A stretch of 64,000 bases of DNA from Calonectria ilicicola (taxonomy: Eukaryota; Ascomycota; Sordariomycetes; Hypocreales; Nectriaceae): NCBI GenBank assembly GCA_020809705.1, contig CP085827.1, forward strand, positions 4,216,001 through 4,280,000, written 5' to 3'. Of the stretch, positions 1 to 11,619 are shown piece after piece; position 1 is the first letter of the stretch, and every line of letters begins with the position of its first letter. The position numbers and the translations under genes are program-made. A model generated the notes under the pieces. That model was not told the DNA's origin, searched no databases, and worked only from the letters and a program-made list of their open reading frames with translations.

Positions 1-3000
1 TGTTTATTGGTCGCACAAGAAGTAGTATCAACAGCGAAACTCTGAAGATTTTGGGTCTAGGTTCGAGGTTTTGCAAACACGCCTCCAGGGTAGGCACAGC
101 AACATATTCACTCCAACTGTCGATAAACTCTACACCCGCATGTATCATGAATTTCTTGGCAGTTTGGATGCAAGCTATGCAATGTGGCAGTGTAATCGGA
201 TTAGCCGGTTTATTCGCCCATTTTACGATGGCTGAACGTAAGCAACGGTGCTGTGATAAGCCCTGCGGCGTGTGACAACCGTTTCTCACCACCAACGCAT
301 TGCGCAGCTCAGCGCTGGCATCGTATTTGTGATCACCTCGGATCCCGCCCGCCAAGAGCGCGAAATAAAAATATCCATTTCTACATAGGGACAGGCATAG
401 CCACGGGTCAGCTGCAGGAGCACGCAATAATGCAACCCCACATGCAGCATCGACTAATCCCCTTGCTTCAGGAACAATTCGTCGAAGACACATGGGTGGC
501 CGATGAATCCGGGGTAAGCCATTACACACCCACTGCCACGGGCCTACTCCGTGGTCGCCCGATATGGCCAACCATTCCCTTGGTTACGGTCGTATTCCAA
601 TTCTGCAAGAAACCGACCTTGGATATTGCTCCGACGTAGCAGGCCGCCCAAGATGCCTGTGACTGACTGACTGACTGACTCTGCAACAGCCAACCTGATG
701 CCGAGAATGACTTGTCATCGTCATCCGTCCGCAGTGTTCCACCATTGAGTTGCACTGTCAAAGCTGTCGGGACAAAGGGCGCCGAAAGGGTCTCATTGCC
801 AGGCTGGCTTGCAAACACCCCAGAAACTATCGTCGCTGCGGGATATGGGCCAAAGGTCGGTGTTTAGAGACGGCCCTCGAAATAGACCCGACACAGCGTT
901 ATAATTAGACCCGCTCCAACCGAAGCGACACGCCATCTTCAGGTTGGTGAAGGAAAGCCCCGTCTGCGGAATAGCACCGTTGGACTCTCAGAGTCTAGAC
1001 CCGTCCAACGGCCCGCCACGCAAGAAAAAAAAAGCCACTATGAAACGCGCCTTGATCCCTTTCTTTTCCGCCCAGTAGTCCAGTCATGTGGCACCACTGC
1101 CCATAAAGAGGAAATGCTGAAATCTGTCACCCCGTTGCCTAGACCGCCAAGCTTTAAGACGCGCTGTGGCTCAGGGCACGAGGCCATTCAATTGGGGTCT
1201 GGAACGCTGGCCCGTGTCGGGTCGTAATCATCCACGCAGCCCATCGTTGGTCGCATTTATTCCCGAGGCGTTTCCAGATCATCTGCACCTGAATGCTAAA
1301 TGACCCCAGGGTTGATCAGCAGGGGAGGGGTTATCGCCGTGGAGGGTTGCGCTGTAGACGTCGCGACCGTGAGAAGCAGAAGCAGTAGGGCCATGCGAGG
1401 TGGGAGGGTGAAATGACGAGGCGCTTAGTAGACAGCGACTACACCAACCACGAACCCGAAACCGAGGGCAGTGAGACGCCACACCAGTCAGCAATACTCC
1501 AAGGCACACACAGCACAAGGCAAATGAACTTTCTAGAAGGTTATGCGCTATGCTCAACTGGGCCACATACAGACAGCCCTGCGAACTGAGGTCAGACGGG
1601 CCGTGGCACTCCCATTTCCAGACTGGCCTTGCTGGTTTATTGAATATCGAGTGAAAGCAATAACGGTGTCCCCGACGGTCCTGAAATGGCGAGCGAAACC
1701 GTTCCACGCTCGAGCTTTCGTCCGGGACAGAGTAGTGCTCACTCGAGAAATAAGATTCCAGGGCACCTCTTTGGCACTTTTCATCGCTAGTCTCGTCTGG
1801 CGAGAAGCAAAATCAATCAACCTGCCATTTTTGCTAGGACCCTTGGTTGTTTGAAATCGGCCGATATGGTTTGCCAATCTGTTAATCAGGGGCCTCGCCT
1901 CTCTGCCCTTGTTATTTTCAGGGACCACTTGCCAATCTGCGTAATCACTTAGCCTAACAAAAGTGGTAAATCCCAAACCATCCCTATTTTCATTGATATA
2001 CACTTTGGACCCCGAATATCGAGGGATGAACTTTCAACGTCGCACGAGATAATATGCCTGAGACATGTCAGCCACCGATATATCGATCGAGGGTCCAACC
2101 AGGGCCATCTGCACGACATTTGTCAGGCACAGACGGGCGTGCTTTGACAGCTAGACACATTCATCTATTCGGAGCAGCCGTCCAAGCGTCCCCAAAGGAG
2201 TTTCGAGCAAGTTTGGAATAAGGTAGGGCCGGGGGCAGAAGTTCCTAGCTTAATTAATTGACGAGAGTCCCTGCCATCGCGTCAAGCATGGACCTTGACC
2301 GTATTTTCGAAACCTTCTAGAATTATGGAAGAAGCATTTTTAGATACGGGGGGGCTCCAGCGCTGAGCCAGTGCAGATGAAAGAGAGAGTGCCAGCGCAA
2401 GCTAGACAGAGGCCATCTAAGCGAAGTGCAATCTCACCGAGCGTAAAGGTCTGCCCGCCTCCAGCATTGACCGCGTTTAATCCCATAGGAACAAATCCGC
2501 CTTCTAGCCTCAATTCTAACCCGACTAGCAGCCGCGGCCGTTGAGACTGGAGTGCGGTTGAATGCCAATTGAGCTAGTCCCGGAAAGGGGCTTAATTTTT
2601 GCGCTGGGTCATAGATACACACCACACCATCCATGGTTGCAGTACGACTCGCTCACCTCATCTCTATGAAACTTGACTTGACAGGGTCGCAACAATAATA
2701 AACGTCAGGCATTTTCCAGACGGCTGTAGGCGGGTCGTGGATCGTTCTAGCTTGGGATGCGGGTCCAGGGGACAACCAGAGCCGGGCCGGAACAAGCTAA
2801 TTCTGAAAGGGCTGAGGTTGATTGATTACGGTTCTGGCTGAGGCACAGCAGGGTAAGTAATATTGCAACACGACCACGTTTGTCAGCATGTAACGGTATG
2901 GCCGTCAGCTTGGCCTCTTGGCTGCATGAGATAGGGACAAGCGCCTAGGGAAACAATGGCAAATTTCCCTTTATCGTCTCTCGTTGCGAGGACTGGCGGT

Positions 3001-5983
3001 CTGGAGGTTGCGGGACAGTTTCAATGTTTGCTAGAGTTTCGCTGGTCATGAGGGTCGTGATCGGGTCTAAAGGACGCCGCAAGCGTGGTTGGGCCAGCTC
3101 CACGGCAGTAATTGGCCAGCACGCTGCTCCGTCTTGTGGCTCCACCCCCAGGAACACTGGGCGACGAGGCCATGGAGACAATGGAGCCTCTGCCAAGGGG
3201 TGCCGCTAAAGGCCTAGAACTTTGGGCCTTGGCCTGACGGAGACTGCTCCTCTTTGTTGGGTTGGATTGCCGGGCTTTTCGGATCGGCGAGTGAGCGAGA
3301 AAAGATTTTTCCCTTGGCCGTCCTGGACTGAAAAGGCCGCTTGGGCATTTCAATACGTACAACAAGGCCGTCTTCCGTCACATCCGTCGGCGACACGGCA
3401 TTTCGGAGAATTCGATTGCCTGCCCCTAAAGACGATAGAACCACAGGACTTCCAGGGCAGTTCGGCGACCCTGCAGAAAAGCCCGGGTGAGGCGGCCAAA
3501 CTCGCATTTTGGGTAAATTTTTGCGAATATTCGCTCGCCGCGTCTCGCCCGGCGTCGGCTCCGACGGGAAGCTGCAATTGACTTGCGGCGCTCCAATGTG
3601 AAACAGGATGAGGGCTCGCTCCACGACTGAGTGTGGCGACGACTCACCTAGACCGTCCAATCCAGACGCAGAATAGGTGGCTGCAGTGAAAATGGCCAGA
3701 CAACGATGGCCATCAAAGGTCTGGCAGGTGGATCTCGAGGCGGTGGCTTGATCTCGATCTCAATTGTTAGACTTTCGACCCACGAGCTTCTGGTCGAGAA
3801 TGCAGAACAAACCCGTTGGGCAGAGACCGGAAGGAAGATTGATCATTAGCTCGATGCAGAGGGTGTGTGCCATGGAGCGGTCATTGAAGCAACTCTGCTA
3901 AGACAGCGCTTGTGACGGGCAACTTTGGTGCGCGTGGTGGCATCACATGGTCTACAAGCATAGCCCTCAGTTTAAAACGGAGCGGGCAACGTTTACTTTG
4001 TCGTTTGGGTTTCGGAGATCGAGATGCAACCACGGACCAGTGGTTGCTCAAACTCTGCCGGGTGCGAGGCCACAAGACGAAGATCAAACACCATGGCTCT
4101 AAATCCTCCAGCCAGAAGAGGGACCCCGCAGAACCCTTCAGTTTCAAGACCCTGCCTGCCACTGCGTAATGCCGTTGATCATATCACAAGCAAAGGCCAG
4201 CCAAGCCGACGATCAGTCCGGAGAAGCCTGACAATCCCCTTTGACGAGCCGATGGGGACTGGTGACAGGACAGAAGCGAAAGCAATGAACTGACTGGCAC
4301 GTGGGGGGGATGTTGATCAGGACGAGCGACGTCAGAAGGCTTCCTAGAACGGGTGTGATACGCGCCCCTATGATGAAGGGTCGCCGGCGACAGAGATAAG
4401 ATTGGCCTATCGAGCCCCCGAGTAATGATTGCATCATGCCACGCAATACAGGTTGATTTCCCCCAAGCCTCTGCCGAGCCGAACAACTGGGCGTATGGCA
4501 ATGACGAAGAGCTGATCGGTTTACACAATGTGAAACGACAGGCCGTGATACCAAGGCGCTCGTTGACGAAATGCATTCAGCCTGCACGGCGGGCGGCCCC
4601 CAAATGATAAAACAAAGTGACGTGACGTGACAGGAGCTGTCCAACTAGACCAGCCTACTGGTAGCATCGATCGAGATTATGTTGGCAAGACTTCCATCCC
4701 GGGTGGGTTGCAGAGCTAGGGAGAGGAAGTCGTCGACGTCAATACGTGTACAAAACCGGCTTCTGCGCAAAATGGTTAGAATACCGGGAGGGTGGTGGTA
4801 TCTGACGACGCCGAGCCATTCTACGAGGGTTCCATGGAATGTTTGAACTCGCAGTGCATGCATGTCTCGTACCGGAGAGGGGGGACAGTTCATCATCATG
4901 GCGTCCAACAGGAAGCAAATTTGGCACACAAAGTGAATCGTAGCATCCAACCAAAATAGAGCCTTTACGGAGCAAACCCTCCCCTTCATTTGCTTTGCTT
5001 CTGAAGGAAGTTTTCATAGCCCACAATTAAACTTTGATGCAAGATACGAAAATACCGTCCAGCCACTCTCCGCAGTAACAAACCGGAGGAACGCACGACG
5101 ATCCTGCAGAGGGTTTGTTCATAACCTAACCGCCCGTGGGTTCCAAGCGAAGTGTGTGTGCTGCTATTCCGGGAAGCTGGACATCGGAAATTGGCAGGGC
5201 CATCAGGAGTCGCCGATGGAGCTAGCCTTGTTGGAGCCATGGCATGAAACCTCAAACCGCCAGCGAAACAAGGGGCATTGGCGACCTCGGTACGGAGCAT
5301 GTTCAGCACACAAAGGGTCAGGGATCCAATCAGGCTGCTGGAAGGGGACGGGAGGGCCTGCTCCGTTCGCTGTGCCGTCCAGCCATTCTACTTGGCGTAT
5401 TTCGCCGTATTCGTTCGCTTGCCACCGCCCATTTGACTCCGTTTTGAGCCCTCGGTATTCTAAATAAATCCCTATATGCAGCAATCGAGGGCTTGCTCTC
5501 CGTCTGGGGTGCTGTAGCCTGTAGGGGCGCCAGCAGAGAGGTGAGCAAGGGGTAGTGACTCATCGGTGCAGGCGTGTCCACCGCCGTGGTTCTATCTAGG
5601 CCCTCCCGTGTGCTACTGATTGCTCGCTGGAGCTAAGCTCCAGAGAGCTCCATGAGCTTGAAGCAGATTGATTTCAACGGCATCCTGTCAGAGTCCGATG
5701 GTGAGGGACATCCAGACACGTCCGCGCGGCGGTCAAAGGCGCTTGCATTGATGACTTACGAGTTGACTTTCCGATTAGTCGTCCTTTATGCCCAACGCTC
5801 CGACTTCGTCTGCTTGAATTATGCGCCAACCACAATGCACAATTGGTCCGTTCTCACTCAATCTCTCGGTGAGACTGTCAAAGGTGGCTGTTCGAGGACG
5901 TGCGTGGCGCGAATGCCATGCTTGAGGTGGCAGGCTGCTGTTTACCACCAACCCGCCCACAATCGCTCGCATGGAGCATTAAT
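1..5983. other. Gene-free region, about 6 kb
   Basis: I see no supportable gene here. Open frames of 60-150 codons occur on both strands but overlap each other, have no recognisable motif and lack the composition of the real exons in this window. No tRNA-like cloverleaf, rRNA or transposon end was noticed. A short GACT tandem repeat at 660-680 is the only clear local structure. The right edge is the TA target of the transposon that follows. Confidence 0.6.
660..680. repeat. (GACT)5 microsatellite
   Basis: Five uninterrupted copies of the tetranucleotide GACT in gene-free sequence. No function is implied. Confidence 0.85.
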
Positions 5984-5985
5984 TA

Positions 5986-6113
5986 CCCGCTGAGTTGACT
6001 AAGCCGGCTCCGCTGTGGGCTTAGGCTCCCACCTCTCCTCTGGAGAGGTGGGAACATAACCCATATCTTCGTAGTTGGCGTATCCAGCTTTTCCAACCTC
6101 AACACACCACAAC
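5986..6113 (+). repeat. Left terminal inverted repeat
   Basis: This end matches the reverse complement of 8712-8843 over about 130 bases with gaps. Shared blocks include GTTGACTAAGCCG, CCTCTCCTCTGGAGAGG, ATCTTCGTAGTTGGC and CACCACAAC. It contains a 12-base-pair hairpin at 6027-6053. The TA just before it, at 5984-5985, is the duplicated target. Confidence 0.92.
6027..6053. other. Hairpin inside the left transposon end
   Basis: Arms 6027-6038 and 6042-6053 are perfectly complementary (12 pairs) around the loop TCT. The corresponding hairpin in the right end, 8774-8796, keeps the stem with an A-T pair replaced by G-C at the eighth position from the loop. It could be a transposase or host-factor binding site, or a cruciform. 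That role is inference. Confidence 0.85.
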
Positions 6114-6243
6114 TCCATCAATAGTAATGCAATAAAAGAGATAATTACACCAATCAATTGCCCTACTTCTAATGTAGTCATAGTATTTATTGCATCTATT
6201 TTTATGGTGGTTTCGTGGCACAAGAAGGTGGGAAAGGTGGCAG

Positions 6244-8646
6244 CTATTGACGGCACCTCGACTTTGGCACAGCGATTGTCTTATCGCCAAAGCGCACAAC
6301 TGGATCGCCTGCATCACTAACACCGCCGCCCTCATCGTCTGAGTAGTTATTTGGGACCCTATTATGGCCAAAACCTCCAAAATCAATATCCTGTAATTGA
6401 CTGTTCCCTTCTTCATCCATTCCTTCAGGAAAGAGAATATTTCTTAGGCGGCGAATAGTCTCTGGCTTGCCCCTAGTCTTTCTGGTTGTAATGACCTCAA
6501 TTTCGCTCTGATCCGAATCTTTATCCTTGCCCAAAGGAGGCAATTTAATTGATGAAGTTGAGGATATCGAGATATAATCACCGGGGTCACTTTGAGCCTC
6601 GTTGAGCGAGGTTGACATGACTGCGGCCCGGGATGCTCTCCATCTTGTCACCTCAGGGATGCATTGAAGCCACGATTCCGGCCGAACTGATGATAGATGG
6701 CCTCGCCTTTCATCATCAGCTTCATTCCACTCATTCTGAAGACTTTGGATAGCATCAATATCCTCTTGAACCATTGCTTTATCACGAGTTTCCTGTTGAC
6801 TAGCCTCTTCCGCTGCCACACGCAGCATTTTCAACTTGGCGCCGGCCCGACCGCGAGGCCGAGGGAGGCTCGGGCCGTCAATTGATGCGGCATCCTTTTC
6901 ATCCTTTCGTAGTTGCTGGAAGAGCTTATTTTGCTCTCTATTTTGCTTCTGCAATAGCTTCTGTAAGTCATCATGAGCTCTATTAGATACCTTCGAACGT
7001 AGCTCTTCCACAGTATATGCTCCATCATCAACCTTGACCTGGCGGCGTGTGTGTGTGCGGCGAGCTTCCAATTGCATCCGTTGGTGTTGTGCCTCGAGCA
7101 TCCTCTTTTGGGATGACTGTGTAATAATAGCTAGATCAAGGCATGCATCCATATCCTGAATAACCTTCTTAACTGGTGTTCTTAATATATCAATCTCTCC
7201 TTGCTTGTGAAGCTCTGTATACGCTCTCTTCGTCTTCCTTGGTGTTACATTCATCTTATCCAGCCGCTCAGGGAAAAGAGGCTCTTCGAGATGCTTCACT
7301 GCTTGACGACGAGGACCCAATATGACTTCTGGGTTAAGTGGCCATAGCCCTGCCTTCTCAAACCCAACATATATGTGGCAGCTCATAAACGCAGCCTTGA
7401 ATAGGCGGTCCCATTGATTGAGGAAGTTATATCGAGTCATCTGTATGCCGCCGCCCTGTGTGAACTCGGTGAGGGCGGAACGTTGTTCCGACTTAAGGTG
7501 TTGATAAACACCAACATCAAGGGGCTGAAGGAAATGACTGCTGTGAGAGGGAAGGCGAAAGGGCACGATATCGAAGGCATGACAATACCAAATAAAGTCA
7601 GGGTCCTCATGAGCAGAGAAACCATCCATAAGAAGCATTCTGTAGACTGGCTTTGCTTTTCTTGGCTTCTGGGCCGCGATATTAGCTACCTGATGATTCC
7701 AACTTTCTCTTCTTATGTCAGGTTTGTAACCAAACCACTCCTCAATTGAGGCACCACCAAACTCCTCACCAACAGCAAAGGAATGACGGTTAAAGTGTTC
7801 CAACCACTGATGAGCCCGATGTGTATTATTGAAGCCAGTATCAGTTTGAGTTATGATAATACGTTCATCAATATTAGCCATCACATATTCCTCTAGGATG
7901 ACCTTCGCAGAGAGGATAAGGAAGGAAGGAATAGCTCCACCAGCAGCATTGACAGCATCAATAGATGTGAGTGACTCTTTATTGCCTGGTTGAAAAGCAA
8001 TTGGCCTAGTGTTTTTCTTCATCCGGGTTGAAAATAGCTTCAAGGCATCATTAACCCAGCCAATTTGGAGTGGTGTTTCATCGAAGTTCCAGAGATTGGC
8101 CTTCTTTATCCCTAACTCTGTGATAAAAGCTTCATATTCCTTGAACCACGCCTCCAAGCTAGGGACATCATACTCAATAGCAGCCCTTAGGATCTCTTTG
8201 ACTTTAGGCTTCTTAAAGTGAAGCTCTGGATGCCGGGTTCGAAAGCCTTTTACCCACGATTTGGAAAGCCCCGTTGTGATGCCCGCGATGCGGTGCTTCC
8301 TAATGAAGTTGGCATAGTTCAAAATGCATACCTCTGTGACCGCAAATGCACTCTTTTCAACAGACCGGATATATGTAATCAATGCACGTTCCTCATTAGA
8401 TGTCAAGGCCATTGGCTTGCCTCCTTTATTAGCAGTTGAAGGCAGAGGCTTTCCAGCTTTCAAAAAAGCTACATATTTCTTCACTAATGGCAGTGTTGTG
8501 CGGTGTAAGTAAGCTATCTCAAGCATGGTCTTCTGTCGAGGTGGTGCGGGGTTCCCGCGAGTTGTACGTGTGACCGTCTCGCCCGCCAAATATGCGCGCG
8601 CTGCATTTGCTGCAGCAGCCCTTGATTTCTCTGAAAATTTGGTCAT
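6244..8646 (-). CDS. Transposase, pogo/Fot1-like, CENP-B HTH and DDD catalytic domain (800 aa)
   Basis: This protein would bind the inverted ends of the element and cut and rejoin DNA at TA sites. Residues about 10-65 look like an N-terminal helix-turn-helix. Residues about 75-145 match the CENP-B-type DNA-binding region (helices around NEERALITYI and WVKGFRTRHPEL). The catalytic core follows: D189 in NLWNFDETPLQ, D341 in LLMDGFSAH and D377 in LQPLDVGVY, with the last two 36 residues apart as in pogo-like enzymes. Beyond residue 440 lies a long tail, charged and coiled-coil-like (about 520-650) and then acidic, which is longer than in many Fot1 relatives. The frame is open throughout with no intron. 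Its start lies 66 bases inside the right inverted end, so the promoter is probably within that end. The coding sequence is visibly more AT-rich than the host genes nearby, consistent with a mobile origin. Confidence 0.95.
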   Translation of the reverse strand: MTKFSEKSRAAAANAARAYLAGETVTRTTRGNPAPPRQKTMLEIAYLHRTTLPLVKKYVAFLKAGKPLPSTANKGGKPMALTSNEERALITYIRSVEKSAFAVTEVCILNYANFIRKHRIAGITTGLSKSWVKGFRTRHPELHFKKPKVKEILRAAIEYDVPSLEAWFKEYEAFITELGIKKANLWNFDETPLQIGWVNDALKLFSTRMKKNTRPIAFQPGNKESLTSIDAVNAAGGAIPSFLILSAKVILEEYVMANIDERIIITQTDTGFNNTHRAHQWLEHFNRHSFAVGEEFGGASIEEWFGYKPDIRRESWNHQVANIAAQKPRKAKPVYRMLLMDGFSAHEDPDFIWYCHAFDIVPFRLPSHSSHFLQPLDVGVYQHLKSEQRSALTEFTQGGGIQMTRYNFLNQWDRLFKAAFMSCHIYVGFEKAGLWPLNPEVILGPRRQAVKHLEEPLFPERLDKMNVTPRKTKRAYTELHKQGEIDILRTPVKKVIQDMDACLDLAIITQSSQKRMLEAQHQRMQLEARRTHTRRQVKVDDGAYTVEELRSKVSNRAHDDLQKLLQKQNREQNKLFQQLRKDEKDAASIDGPSLPRPRGRAGAKLKMLRVAAEEASQQETRDKAMVQEDIDAIQSLQNEWNEADDERRGHLSSVRPESWLQCIPEVTRWRASRAAVMSTSLNEAQSDPGDYISISSTSSIKLPPLGKDKDSDQSEIEVITTRKTRGKPETIRRLRNILFPEGMDEEGNSQLQDIDFGGFGHNRVPNNYSDDEGGGVSDAGDPVVRFGDKTIAVPKSRCRQ

Positions 8647-8711
8647 AGTGAAATAAGATCACAATAAATGTGTTTCTTTAATTTGAGTCAATTTGGACGT
8701 GAAATGGTGGT

Positions 8712-8843
8712 GTTGTGGTGCGTTGAGGTTTAAAAACTTGGATATGCCAACTACGAAGATACGGGTTATGTTACCGCCTCTCCAGAGGAGAGGCGGGGGC
8801 TTAAGCCGCCCCAGCGTAGCAACGGCTTAGTCAACCCGGCGGG
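8712..8843 (-). repeat. Right terminal inverted repeat
   Basis: This is the inverted counterpart of 5986-6113. It is slightly longer because of a few inserted bases near GGGGCGGC, and it is followed by the duplicated TA at 8844-8845. The internal hairpin occupies 8774-8796 (10 pairs, loop AGA). Confidence 0.92.
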
Positions 8844-8845
8844 TA

Positions 8846-11040
8846 ATCATAGTCAACACCAACAAAAAGCTTTTTCCTGCACGACAGAGGCACTACCTAG
8901 GTGACCAGAGCCTTAGCCCAAGAGCTCAGCCCAACGGTTCAGGCCCTCGACATCAACAGACAAGGTCAGGGCCTCTTCACTGTCAGCGCCCGACAACAAA
9001 GGGTCCAACCGCCCAAGGCCCAAAGGGCCCAGATCAATGGGAGAGGGAGAAAAAAAAAAGAATTTCTCAAGGTCGTGGGTCCGTGGGCCGGAGTTGCATC
9101 TGAGGATCCGTCCCGAGAAGCCGGGCACCATCCGCATTCCAGTCCCGTCTGGTCCCTTTCACATCTGACCTGTCCTGTACACGCAGCCGACAGGCAGGAC
9201 CCCTGCTCACATCCCTTGTTGACAGCGAGGCATTGGGGCTTTGTTAGTTATTGTGCTGCCTGTTCAACAGTCAAAGCCCGGTGGGACACGCGGTTTGGCA
9301 TCTAAATATCACAAAGGTGCCTAGGGAGAGGGAGAGGGTCGTCCCTAGCTTGTGATTGTAGCGTGTTCATTGATACCCGCCGACCACAGCCTCGAACACG
9401 CTGGAATTGGGCCGATGGTCACAGAAAGGAGCATGGCCCTCCTTTCTCTGCCAATATGCCTCTTTTGGACACACAATTCATTCGTTGGCCGCGGTAGGCG
9501 TGAAACAGTGTACGCAAGCTTCAAGCCCCTCCCCCTAATCACGTAGACAGCCAACAGGCCATTGTATCCTCGCCTGATGACAGCTCGCCGCCGTGGCTGC
9601 CGGTCGCGATCGCGATGGGCGCTTCTCGGCTGGGGTTGAACGGCTCAGATCATGGCGATACATGATAAGATGCATGACAACCGAGCATCCGGCGGCCATG
9701 GTTCGGCGGGCTGGGACGGCTCACGGCTGCTCACCCCATGCCGATGCGAGTAGCCTACGCCTACTTCGTACATGACTGCCTCTGCCTTAGACATGGCGCT
9801 CTCAGCAGACAGCCCTATTTGGATCGTAGGACATTTGCCTTTGCTACAATCCCTGTCCCCTGTATGATCCTCGTTTGGGTCTTGCTTCGTTTTCGTCCCT
9901 GCAAATGGCACAGGCACGGGCCCTCTCGTTTGACTCATCTCACCTCGCCAACAGCGGACAACTCAGCATGACCCAGGCGCGGGAAACATGGCGCACAAAG
10001 CCTGAGACAAAACAACACTTCAAGGCCGACAGTAGACCCGAGCCAGGGAGGCTCCCGCAGAGTCGCAGTCAGCAAAGCTTGTTGATGACTGCCAACAGGG
10101 CTCACCCCGATTAGCCGCCCGCATGCCCCAGAGAGCGTATTCGTAGTGCCTGCAGTAGGCTCAGAACCGGCCTGCGAGATGCTCCGTCGGGGTCGGGGTG
10201 CTGGAGCGACCGCACCACTTACTGTATTTGCGACCCAGCCTCACTCCTGTCAGCGATAGAGTACCTCAGCCGACAAGAAGCCTCCGAAACAGCCGGGCGC
10301 CTCTGGTAGAGCAGACAGCGGATGAATTGGCAGGCCAGGATGGAGGATGGCGTGCTGTCCGCTATGGTCACGCCTGGCCACTGACACTGGCACTGGCTCT
10401 CCTGGCTGGCATCACCGAAATAACCGTATCTCTGCGGGCGCGCGTTCGCATAGATGCATAAAGCAAGCCGTCGAAACGGAGCTGCGCCCAGGCCTTTACG
10501 GAGCGCCCAGCAGCCAGATGTGCTTAACGTTGCATCCATTCTTAGAGCCCAAGCAGCCCAAGCAAGCCTCGGGTCCAGAGGAGGTGTCCACGCCAAGGAT
10601 GCTAGAGAGTCATCCATCATTCCGTCGCACGCCCCCCCTACACCTCCAAGTTCACGCCCGCACACACTCACACACTCGCACACCCCTCTCTCACTGTAAC
10701 TGTGTACCTCCTCCGCCCTCTCCGCCTTGATGCATGCGACCCGCGCAAGCCATCGCCCGCATCCCCCATCTCCCCAGGCTAGGCCTTTGCCTGGGCCTGC
10801 CCTGGCTTTAAGACGCGACCGCTGCCGATCCTTACTCCATGCCGCGCACTCTCCTCGACAGTTCCGTACTCATCGACGATCTGGCTCCTCAGTACGATAC
10901 AAGCAGACCCTTCTTGTCGGCCCCATCTCCCCTTTTCATTCATAAGCCTTCGTCCCTCGCACATCTTTGCTCACCCACCTCAAACGCATACCAAGCAAAA
11001 AGCCCGTGCCTCGTTCGCAACAGCTTCTAGAGTTATAACT
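8846..11040. other. Gene-free region
   Basis: No gene is supported. The short frames here are unrelated to recognisable families. The last few hundred bases become C- and T-rich, with CACA-type tracts near 10660-10700, as fungal promoters often do. They probably belong to the upstream region of the small gene at 11344. Confidence 0.5.
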
Positions 11041-11343
11041 CTCCCTCACGCCCCTCGACTCGCTTCGCCCTAGAATAAACGCCGGCCCCGAAGGACTCCA
11101 GGGACCCAACATCAAACACCCTTCAATCTTCCATCGTCGTCCTCAGCCCAGTGCTTCTGCGACCAGCCAGACTAAGCCTCAGCCACCTGCAGAGCCGTGC
11201 TGCCTCGTCGCCCTGTTCAATTTACTACACCACACACCCTGGTAGCGCAGGCCTGGTCCAAGTCAGCCAAGCCCCAGGGCCAGCACATCCTATCCTCGTC
11301 CCGTCTTCCTGTCCCTTGCTCTTGGAAGATATATTACTTCGCC
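11041..11343 (+). promoter_or_regulatory. Pyrimidine-rich leader/promoter of the 11344 gene
   Basis: The stretch before the start codon is strongly C/T-rich on the plus strand and low in G, like the 5' leaders of highly expressed filamentous-fungal genes. A TATA-like element was not identified. The transcription start is unknown. Confidence 0.4.
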
Positions 11344-11619
11344 ATGCCCTCCTCCAAGCATTACGGTTCATCCACCTCATCCAACGCCTCCGACTCAGAC
11401 TTCTCTTCCGACTCGGCATCTGCCTCAAGCTACACACACCGACACAGCATGGACTCTGTACAGCTTCCCATTGCCTCAGTTGAGGTCCTTCGCTGCATGC
11501 GATGCGCCCGCTCCGTCGAGGCAACCTCAACCGACGACATCACCGCCATGGGCATGGTCCGCATTGCCCACAACCTCTACTACTGCGAGCGCTGCGCCAA
11601 GATGGTCGGATACAAATAA
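11344..11619 (+). CDS. Small conserved-looking protein with a paired CxxC (zinc-ribbon-like) motif, 91 aa
   Basis: I do not recognise a named family. The first 35 or so residues are Ser-rich and low in complexity. The remainder is compact: CMRC at about residues 51-54 and CERC at about 82-85, separated by 27 residues and followed by the tail KMVGYK. Two CxxC knuckles at this spacing suggest binding of a single zinc ion. The frame is open upstream to 11197, but I chose the ATG at 11344 because the sequence before it is typical C/T-rich leader and the coding-like composition begins there. No intron is needed. The gene stands alone, with more than 2 kb to the transposon upstream and 5.7 kb of gene-free DNA downstream. 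The cellular role is unknown. Tight Ser-rich spacing followed by a zinc knuckle would fit a small regulatory or adaptor protein, but that is inference. Confidence 0.72.
   Translation: MPSSKHYGSSTSSNASDSDFSSDSASASSYTHRHSMDSVQLPIASVEVLRCMRCARSVEATSTDDITAMGMVRIAHNLYYCERCAKMVGYK

Larger units (their letters stand above)
5986..8843 (-). mobile_element. Complete pogo/Fot1-type (Tc1/mariner superfamily) DNA transposon
   Basis: The 2858-base element is bounded by inverted ends that begin CCCGC and continue with GTTGACTAAGCCG on both sides. It is flanked by TA at 5984-5985 and 8844-8845, the target duplication expected for this superfamily. It carries one uninterrupted transposase gene on the minus strand with all three catalytic aspartates. 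The left (5986-6113) and right (8712-8843) ends are alike over about 130 bases but differ by substitutions and small indels. With no stop or frameshift in the transposase and both ends present, the copy looks structurally autonomous. Mobility itself cannot be judged from one copy. Confidence 0.95.

Noticed and set aside
2945..3660. Dense overlapping frames on both strands suggesting a gene
   Set aside because: Six frames overlap, none has a recognisable motif, and the pattern is what GC-rich non-coding DNA produces.
5999..6256. 85-codon minus-strand frame with a hydrophobic segment at the left transposon end
   Set aside because: More than half of it is the inverted repeat itself and the rest is the short spacer after the transposase stop. 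The hydrophobic run is explained by AT-rich spacer sequence.
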